Source: Candidatus Peregrinibacteria bacterium
GTDB taxonomy: Bacteria; Patescibacteriota; Gracilibacteria; UBA1369; LOWO2-01-FULL-3
Length of the DNA: 56,630 nt
Direction: 5' to 3'
Assembly (NCBI GenBank): GCA_030688025.1
Contig: JAUYJL010000024.1
Coordinates: 1-56,630 of the forward strand
Part shown: positions 50,420-56,630 of the stretch, in pieces
Numbering within the stretch: position 1 is the first letter of the stretch
How the letters are laid out: the number at the start of each line of letters is the position of its first letter
Program-made: the position numbers and the translations under genes
Notes under the pieces: generated by a model
Told to the model about the DNA's origin: nothing
Seen by the model: only the letters and a program-made list of their open reading frames with translations
Database searches by the model: none

Positions 50420-52849
50420 ATGTTAGTATCCCTAAATTGGCTTAAGGACTTCGTAGAACTACCCAAAGACACTGACGGAAAAACTCTTGGAGATTTACTA
50501 ACCCTGAAAACAGCCGAAGTAGATCACGTTATTGACGAATCAGCAGACTACGAAAATATCGTCGTAGGACAAATCGTAGAAATCACCGCACATCCAAACG
50601 CAGACAAATTAAAAGTCACAAAAACCTCTATCGGAAAAGAAACTTTGCAAATTGTTTGCGGTGGCGAAAACATAAAAGAAGGAATGTATGTAGCCGTCGC
50701 TTGCCTTGGCGCAAAAGTAAAATGGCACGGAGAAAGTGAACCGGTTGTAATGGAAAAAGCAGTAATTCGCGGAGTCGAAAGTTACGGAATGATTTGCGCA
50801 AGTATCGAAATCGGACTAAACAATCCAGATGAAGGCGCACACGATATTCTTGATCTGTCAGCGCTAAAACCAGAAACCGGAACTCCAATAAAAGACATTT
50901 TACACAAAGACGACATCATCCTGCAGTTCGACAACAAATCACTTACGCACAGACCGGATCTTTGGGGACACATGGGAATTGCACGCGAAGTTGCGGCAAT
51001 AACAAACAGCAAGTTCAAGCCAATAAAAGTCTCTGTAAAAATTCCGGAAACGGGAGAAAGTGTCGACGTAAAAGTTAAAGACTTTCGTCTTTGCCCAAGA
51101 TATTGCGGACTTATTATCAATAATATAAAAATCGGCAAATCTCCAGATTGGCTTGTATCAAGACTAAAAGCCACGGGCCACGGAATCCACAACAACATTG
51201 TTGATATCACAAATTATGTAATGATGGAGTTGGGACAACCAATGCATGCCTTCGACAAGGCATTAATCGAGAATGGAATCGTCGTAAGAACAGCCAAGAA
51301 AAATGAAAAAATAAAAACACTCGACGGTAAAGAATACAACCTCGACGAAACAATGCTAGTTATCGCAGACAGCAAAAAACCGGTTGCAGTAGCCGGAATC
51401 ATCGGAGGAGAACACAGTGGAATAAACGAAAATACAACTTCTATAATTTTAGAATCAGCAAATTTCAATCATTCGTCTGTACGCAGAACTTCAACAAAAC
51501 TCGGCATTCGCACAGACTCAGTCCAAAGATTTGAAAAAGGTTTGGATCCATTGCTTGCAGAAACTGCAATCAAACGCGCCGCAGAGTTAATATTACAAAT
51601 TTGTCCGGAAGCGAAAGTCGCAGGACCAATAACAGACGTACAAAAATTCAACAAAAAACCATTAAAAATTTCATTAGACGTTGAAAAAGCAAAATCCAAA
51701 ATCGGCGCAGACCTCAGCGCAGAAGAAATGAAAAAAACACTAGAAAGTCTTGAATTCAAAGTCACAGTAAAAGGCAGAAAAAACAAAACCTTTATAGTAG
51801 AAGTTCCGACTTTCCGTGCAACAAAAGATGTCCTCTCAGAAGACGATTTGATTGAAGAAATAGCGAGGATATATGGATACGACTCTATCGCGCACACACT
51901 TCCAAGCCTACCGACAAAACTTCCACTCGAAAACACAGAACGCACAAAAAAACATCGCACACGTGAACTTTTTTCTTACGGACTTGGTTTCGACGAAGTG
52001 TATAACTATTCGTTTTACGGGCTTACAGACGTAAAAAAATCACTTCTCGTAGAAGCGCAACATTTGAAACTTCAAAATTATTTATCAGAAGAACAAACAC
52101 ACATGGTGACTTCTCTCGCACCAAATATTTTGAAAAACTTACAAGAAAATGTAAAAAACTTTAGCGAAATAAAAATCTATGAAATTGGCCACACATACCT
52201 AGAAATCGGCGAATATTTCCCACTCGAAGAAAAGAAAATTTGCGGAGCAATTTTAATAAAAGGAAAATCTGACAAAATATTTTACGAAGCAAAAGGATGC
52301 GTAGAAGCATTCATTCAAAAATTTAATTTATCACACGTCACGCAGGGAAAAGGCGCAAAAAACACACCATACGCACATCCGACAAAATCACTAACATTCA
52401 TTGACCATAGCGGAAAATCACTCGCGACTTGCTTCATGCTTCACCCAACAGTTCAAAAAAATTACGATCTCGATAAATACTCTATCGCGCTTTTCGAAAT
52501 AAATTTCACAGAAGCTTTAAAACTCGCGGAAATAAAAAATTCATACGAACGTATTCCAAAATTTCCAAACATTTCATTCGATGTTTCAGTCAGCGTAGAC
52601 AAAAACATAGAAATCGGAACACTCCAATCAACAATCAAAAACACAGAAAAAGATTTAATAAGTGACATAAAACTTTTCGACATTTACGAAGGAGACAAAA
52701 TCGAATCAGACAAAAAAGCCGTAGCCTTCAGCGTCACAATTCAATCTGAAGACAGAACTCTAACAGACGCAGAAATGGCAGAGACTCAATCAAAAATTTT
52801 CACAGCATTAGAAAACCTTGGCGGAAAAATCAGAGGAAAAACATATTAA
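50420..52849 (+). CDS. pheT: Phenylalanyl-tRNA synthetase beta subunit
   Basis: An 809-residue subunit of standard length and domain order: OB-fold tRNA-binding domain (about 40-150; VGQIVEITAHPNADKLKV), B3/B4 editing domain (about 200-385), B5 (about 405-485), a catalytic-like core and a C-terminal ferredoxin-fold anticodon-binding domain (about 715-809). Its TAA stop overlaps the TAA of the convergent gene within TTAA (52846-52849). Confidence 0.97.
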   Translation: MLVSLNWLKDFVELPKDTDGKTLGDLLTLKTAEVDHVIDESADYENIVVGQIVEITAHPNADKLKVTKTSIGKETLQIVCGGENIKEGMYVAVACLGAKVKWHGESEPVVMEKAVIRGVESYGMICASIEIGLNNPDEGAHDILDLSALKPETGTPIKDILHKDDIILQFDNKSLTHRPDLWGHMGIAREVAAITNSKFKPIKVSVKIPETGESVDVKVKDFRLCPRYCGLIINNIKIGKSPDWLVSRLKATGHGIHNNIVDITNYVMMELGQPMHAFDKALIENGIVVRTAKKNEKIKTLDGKEYNLDETMLVIADSKKPVAVAGIIGGEHSGINENTTSIILESANFNHSSVRRTSTKLGIRTDSVQRFEKGLDPLLAETAIKRAAELILQICPEAKVAGPITDVQKFNKKPLKISLDVEKAKSKIGADLSAEEMKKTLESLEFKVTVKGRKNKTFIVEVPTFRATKDVLSEDDLIEEIARIYGYDSIAHTLPSLPTKLPLENTERTKKHRTRELFSYGLGFDEVYNYSFYGLTDVKKSLLVEAQHLKLQNYLSEEQTHMVTSLAPNILKNLQENVKNFSEIKIYEIGHTYLEIGEYFPLEEKKICGAILIKGKSDKIFYEAKGCVEAFIQKFNLSHVTQGKGAKNTPYAHPTKSLTFIDHSGKSLATCFMLHPTVQKNYDLDKYSIALFEINFTEALKLAEIKNSYERIPKFPNISFDVSVSVDKNIEIGTLQSTIKNTEKDLISDIKLFDIYEGDKIESDKKAVAFSVTIQSEDRTLTDAEMAETQSKIFTALENLGGKIRGKTY

Positions 52850-55125
52850 GATTCAACGTCTTCCCAGCCGGGAACTTCGCAAATTTTTTCAGAAATATCA
52901 ATTCCGCATTCCGTTTTAAGCAAAGAAATAATTGCAAAAACTTCTCCAGCAAAATAATTAAAATTCTCCAACGCTCTATCTATGAATTTATCATTCTCAT
53001 CGCCTCCTCTTAAATGCGCAAAAAGTTTCTCCAATACGGAACCATACGGAGATTTCTTATGCACAAGCGCATTTGCACGCCCCTCATCTCCTCCGGCAAG
53101 TAACCTAATAGCCTCAAACTTCGCTTTCCCAAAAGTAATTTTCTTTTTATTACCACCTTCTCCGGTTTTATCCGCGCCAAAATTCCCGCCAATCTTACTC
53201 AAAACTTTTTCCCTATCCTCCTCTCTCACACAGCTAAATGGCCAAATCTTAAAAATATCCTCATTAGAGTCAACATCCCCATTCCAGTCAATATTTTCTA
53301 TAGGCAATCTATATGGAGCACTGTCTCTTTTAACAAGATCCGTAGCCTCCAAATCCGGCTTCCTTATAGAAAGAGTTACGCGCCAAAAAGTGTCATTATA
53401 TCCGGCATATGTTCCAGGCGTAATCGAAATATCATAAATTTTAGCTCCCTTCATGGTAAGATATCCTATAATTTCAAAATATTGTTCGAGAGAAAGCATA
53501 GAACTCGGATGCCTAGTGTTATCAAATGTGTTCAAATCCACCCGAGTCATCTTATCCGTAGCCTCACAATGAATAGGGTCAGTGACATAAAGAAAACCTC
53601 CCGGTTTAATTTTGTCATACATCTTCATTATATAAGCAAAAGGATTTTCAGTCTCATGAAGACTGTCTGCGGCAACACCAATGTCCGCCTGCCCCTCAAG
53701 CTGATCAAACACCCTTTGTATTCTGTCTTTATCCTTATTTTCCCCTCTCGCAACTTTTACAAGCTTACTATTACCACCAATATTATCAGTCTCCACTGCA
53801 TCCAAGTCTCCGGAATGCAGATCAACTCCGGTAACCTCGGAAACTAAAGCCTCACCGTCCTCACCCTCCTCTCTGAGCTTCAAAAGTTCCTTCTCCAAAA
53901 ACCCATCTCCATGCCCCAAAGAAAAAACCTTCACAGGTTTTCTTGAATATTCTTTTTTTATATTTATAAGGTCAAGCAAAGACATCCTTCTTCTACCCTT
54001 CTCTGTGCCAAAAGATGAGCTCAAGTGAAACCTATTCGTAAAACTTCGATGCCTCAATTTAAATATCGCCGCAAAAACTTTCTCAAATTCATCATAAATT
54101 TCCATTTTTTCCGCAAGACCCATGAGGTCAATCAACACAAATTCTTCCTGTACAACGTCCTGCGGGTCTCCTTTCTCATCAAAAAGCTCTACTCCTTTTT
54201 TGGCCTTATCCGGAAGAAGAAACGACAACATGACTTTTATAAAAACTCGCGCGTCCTCTTTATCTCCATCTCTACTCTTGCTAAACAGCTTTCCCGAAGG
54301 CGTATAAAAAGTTCTTTTTTCTTCAGAAACAGGAACTAAAAACCTATATCCAACCTTCGTGCCAATCCTAACAGACAAACATCCCGCCATATATGCAGTT
54401 CTATGCCCATCATCATTTCTAAAAGCCTCATGTGACGCCAACGCAAAAAGAATCCTATACCTCAAAGCCTGCAGAGGATCTTTTTGTTCTTTTTCCGAAA
54501 CATTAAGCTCCATCAGATTCTCAGTCTCCCCCAAAGATCTGGCACATTTCAATGCCGTCTTCAGGCGAAACCCCTTTTCCCCCCTACGAAACGCCTTAGT
54601 TTTTAAAAAGGCATAACCTTTCTGTTTCCAAGTTTTAAGAACCTCATCCGCAATCTCCCTCATCATTTCCTCTTTTTGTATAACCCCTTCTCCCTTGACA
54701 ATAGATGTAGAAAAAAGGGCTTCCATAGGAATCCCCTCTATAAATTTTCGAACATTAAAATCTTCATCCGAAAGTTCCCTACTCGAAAGCCCTCTACGCG
54801 CAATTTCTTCCTTTGAAAACATACGCTTAATCTCGGCTAATCCCTCTTCAAAAGAAAAAGATTCCACCTCAAGAAATCCTCTCAAGCAATCTTCAGCCTT
54901 CTTCCATTCATCAAGGTAAAAAGGCCTGGAATTTTTTTGAGGATCAAGCGCATTTTTGGCTCTCTCACCAACCTCCACAACCCCAGCGCGAACAATGGTC
55001 TCATCAGTCACAACTTCCCCACAATCACTCCCGGGATCAACAACATCAGGACTATCGCCCGTTTCCACTCCGGCAATTCCTGTTTTATCCTCTTCCCCCT
55101 GCGGTTTCTTGTCGTTTCCTGCCAT
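52846..55125 (-). CDS. Large uncharacterised protein with a methyltransferase-like core
   Basis: A 759-residue protein. Residues 1-65 are Gly/Asp/Glu-rich and probably disordered. A long helical, charged region follows (about 70-400). At about 415-580 there is a class I SAM-binding fold: VFSLGHGDGFLEKELL (motif I), VTGVDLHSGDLDAVE (motif II), IGVAADSLHE and KPGGFLYVTDP (post-motif strand). The C-terminal 180 residues are helical, with Lys/Gly segments. No signal or membrane segment. The methyltransferase call is clear in outline, but substrate and the role of the long N-terminal region are unknown. It shares its stop codon bases with pheT. Confidence 0.65.
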   Translation of the reverse strand: MAGNDKKPQGEEDKTGIAGVETGDSPDVVDPGSDCGEVVTDETIVRAGVVEVGERAKNALDPQKNSRPFYLDEWKKAEDCLRGFLEVESFSFEEGLAEIKRMFSKEEIARRGLSSRELSDEDFNVRKFIEGIPMEALFSTSIVKGEGVIQKEEMMREIADEVLKTWKQKGYAFLKTKAFRRGEKGFRLKTALKCARSLGETENLMELNVSEKEQKDPLQALRYRILFALASHEAFRNDDGHRTAYMAGCLSVRIGTKVGYRFLVPVSEEKRTFYTPSGKLFSKSRDGDKEDARVFIKVMLSFLLPDKAKKGVELFDEKGDPQDVVQEEFVLIDLMGLAEKMEIYDEFEKVFAAIFKLRHRSFTNRFHLSSSFGTEKGRRRMSLLDLINIKKEYSRKPVKVFSLGHGDGFLEKELLKLREEGEDGEALVSEVTGVDLHSGDLDAVETDNIGGNSKLVKVARGENKDKDRIQRVFDQLEGQADIGVAADSLHETENPFAYIMKMYDKIKPGGFLYVTDPIHCEATDKMTRVDLNTFDNTRHPSSMLSLEQYFEIIGYLTMKGAKIYDISITPGTYAGYNDTFWRVTLSIRKPDLEATDLVKRDSAPYRLPIENIDWNGDVDSNEDIFKIWPFSCVREEDREKVLSKIGGNFGADKTGEGGNKKKITFGKAKFEAIRLLAGGDEGRANALVHKKSPYGSVLEKLFAHLRGGDENDKFIDRALENFNYFAGEVFAIISLLKTECGIDISEKICEVPGWEDVES

Positions 55126-55131
55126 ATTTTC

Positions 55132-55179
55132 TTGACATAGTTGGATTTTAGGGGAGAATGATAGTGAAGATAGCCCCTA
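55132..55179 (+). promoter_or_regulatory. Promoter and inverted repeat upstream of the PAS-GAF gene
   Basis: TTGACA (55132-55137) is a consensus -35; the best -10 at 16-bp spacing is GAGAAT (55154-55159). A perfect TAGGGG (55149-55154)/CCCCTA (55174-55179) inverted repeat with a 19-bp gap overlaps the -10 and the leader and may be an operator. Confidence 0.45.
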
Positions 55180-55191
55180 TTGTCAATCAAA

Positions 55192-56514
55192 ATGACCCTG
55201 AACAAAGCCCTTAGCGACAGAAAATTGCTCAACGACGCAGTCCAGTCCGAGAACATAGCCGAAGCTATGAACGAATGTCTTTGGGTTGGAGACAAAAAAC
55301 ATTACACGATATACGTAAATCCAACATTCGAAAAAACCTCAGAATATACGCTGGAAGAAGCCATTGGCATGTATTGCACGGATTTTTTTGACGATGAAGG
55401 GAAAAAAATAATAGAAGATCATCATAAGCTGCGAACCCACGGAATGTCCTCCCAATATGAAGCTACGATGTTGTCTAAAAGCGGAAAGAAAATTCCGCTT
55501 TTAATAAGTGGGGCCCCAACAAAAAGCGGCGGAACCATAGGAATTTTCACAAATCTCACCAGATTAAAGAAATTAGCAGAAAAAGAAAGACTCTCGACCC
55601 AAATAATCAAAAACTCAATAGAAGCCATCGTCGTCTTGGATAAAAACAGAAAAATCCAACTTTGGAATACCAGCGCACAAAAAATATTCGGACACAAAGA
55701 ACAAGAAATATTGAACAAAAGCATCGACATCATAATTCCACAGGAAGAAGAAGACACAAACAAAAAACTCATAGAAGAAGTGGAAAAAAATAAAATCATA
55801 AGGAACTACGAAACCACCAGGCAAACAAAAGATGGAGAAAAAATTTCAGTATCCGTTTCCGTAGCAAAAGTACTGAATGAAAAAGAAAAATTCATCGGAT
55901 ACCTCATAACATATCGTGATATCTCAAGCCAAAAACGCACCTCCAACGAACTTCAAAAAAGATTCGAAACAATCCAAGACGCATACAAAGAATTAGGATT
56001 TCAAAGAAGACAAATGGATTATCTCGCGGAAATCACGGAATCCGCAATTTCAGACTCATCACTCGATTCTCTTCTAAACCTCATCGTCTCCGCAATAGTC
56101 CTCCTTTCAAAAGCAGACGCCGCAGTCCTAAGACTATACAACAAAAAAAACAAATTCCTCGAAATGGTCTCACACATAGGCATAGACAAAAAATGGCAAA
56201 GTAAAAACAGAATAGAATTTGATAACAGCATTGCACAGGACTCATTCGAAATAAAAAGACCGCTTCTAATAGACAATGTTGAGTCTTCCGAAATACACAA
56301 AAGCAGAAATTTAGTCAAAAGCCACAAATTCAAAACCCTAATATCAATTCCACTTTTTTTGTCAAAAGAATATCTTGGATCCTTAAACATATATTCAAAA
56401 GATCCGGGAAAATTCAGACTGATAGAAACAGATTTTCTCCAAAAATTCGGACAACAATGCTCTCTCGCAATCTCCACAAAACTCCACAAACTTGTAGTAG
56501 TTTCAAACATTTAG
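55192..56514 (+). CDS. PAS-PAS-GAF sensory protein, probably truncated
   Basis: A 440-residue cytoplasmic sensor. PAS domain 1 covers about 25-125 (YVNPTFEKTSEYTLEEAIG), PAS domain 2 about 140-250 (IEAIVVLDKNRKIQLWNTSA; YLITYRDISSQKR), a coiled coil about 250-285 and a GAF domain about 290-430 (LISIPLFLSKEYLGSLNIYS). Nothing follows the GAF: no histidine kinase, GGDEF or other output domain. The last residues, after SLAISTKLHK, read LVVVSNI and may come from inserted DNA, since a transposase-like frame begins on the opposite strand at 56503. The ATG at 55192 was preferred over a TTG at 55180. Confidence 0.75.
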   Translation: MTLNKALSDRKLLNDAVQSENIAEAMNECLWVGDKKHYTIYVNPTFEKTSEYTLEEAIGMYCTDFFDDEGKKIIEDHHKLRTHGMSSQYEATMLSKSGKKIPLLISGAPTKSGGTIGIFTNLTRLKKLAEKERLSTQIIKNSIEAIVVLDKNRKIQLWNTSAQKIFGHKEQEILNKSIDIIIPQEEEDTNKKLIEEVEKNKIIRNYETTRQTKDGEKISVSVSVAKVLNEKEKFIGYLITYRDISSQKRTSNELQKRFETIQDAYKELGFQRRQMDYLAEITESAISDSSLDSLLNLIVSAIVLLSKADAAVLRLYNKKNKFLEMVSHIGIDKKWQSKNRIEFDNSIAQDSFEIKRPLLIDNVESSEIHKSRNLVKSHKFKTLISIPLFLSKEYLGSLNIYSKDPGKFRLIETDFLQKFGQQCSLAISTKLHKLVVVSNI

Positions 56515-56630
56515 GACAGTGTAGTTGAGTTTTTGTTTATGCAACTGGTATTTCAGGATTCCAAATTTCAATGGTGACATAAAATGTTTGGTTTTTTGTG
56601 GACGGTTTTCGTTGAAATATTTAAGTGTCT
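56503..56630 (-). CDS. Partial transposase/integrase C-terminus (edge of an insertion sequence)
   Basis: On the minus strand an open frame enters from the right edge and stops with TGA at 56503-56505. It reads LKYFNENRPQKTKHFMSPL, then about 20 basic residues. The YFNENRP...SPL pattern is that of the end of the rve integrase domain in IS3/IS481-type transposases (YN..RPH..L....P..). Only about 41 residues are visible. It overlaps the end of the PAS-GAF gene by 12 bp. Confidence 0.5.
   Translation of the reverse strand, partial: TLKYFNENRPQKTKHFMSPLKFGILKYQLHKQKLNYTVLNV

Noticed and set aside
1-56630. UGA reassigned to glycine as in Gracilibacteria
   Set aside because: TGA ends topA and other genes in the expected place, and no conserved protein reads through TGA.

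Overview
The window is AT-rich, uses the standard genetic code (TGA is a stop, for example in topA; Trp is TGG) and encodes a small-genome, envelope-heavy bacterium. The combination of many large secreted proteins (S-layer homology, cohesin, dockerin), no biosynthetic operons, a class B penicillin-binding protein, minimal NAD salvage (nadE-nadM), a compact SUF operon with a cut-down SufD and several tiny zinc-ribbon proteins suggests a Patescibacteria/CPR lineage, perhaps Peregrinibacteria-like. This is an inference from gene content. The UGA=Gly recoding of Gracilibacteria/Absconditabacteria is excluded by the stops.

Layout. 1-1006: start of an HNH-type gene (cut by the window edge) and a long noncoding stretch with hairpins and repeats. 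1007-8256: M16 protease, FtsI-like PBP, an SLH/beta-propeller surface protein and a Phd/PIN toxin-antitoxin pair. 8286-13126: a self-contained SUF iron-sulfur operon (Rrf2 regulator, sufC, sufB, mini-sufD, sufS, sufU) with a clear promoter and a candidate Rrf2 operator across the first start codon. 13136-22123: a minus-strand surface locus. It contains a Pro/Val/Glu-rich secreted protein, a duplicated adhesin, a second protein sharing its C-terminal domain, a DUF916-like membrane-anchored protein, a dockerin protein and a membrane-anchored cohesin protein. 22202-23725: a second HNH gene flanked by three degenerate 78-bp repeats and sixteen perfect 8-bp repeats. 23763-31673: small housekeeping genes (bL33, VF530, DUF5679, M50 protease), tRNA-Thr(GGT), tRNA-Ser(GGA), and two strong candidates for undescribed structured RNAs on the minus strand. 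31680-46091: surface and envelope proteins (SLH-invasin-cohesin-metallopeptidase, Cys-rich protein, cupredoxin lipoprotein, TMEM43 homologue, a 991-aa secreted protein) around smpB, nadE, nadM and a phosphohexomutase. 46143-56630: topA, HU, pheS-pheT, a 759-aa protein with a methyltransferase core, and a PAS-PAS-GAF protein apparently truncated by an insertion element at the window edge.

The most interesting signals are (1) two families of structured intergenic elements, each present twice with compensatory stem changes (R1 at 866-961 and 4622-4720; R2 at 29638-29720 and 46152-46245); (2) two promoter-driven candidate noncoding RNAs at 26292-26960 and 29735-29978; (3) the adjacent cohesin and dockerin genes next to a DUF916-like gene; and (4) an HNH gene family carrying a shared upstream sequence. 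Promoter calls are by eye (-35 / spacer / -10). No similarity searches or folding programs were run.
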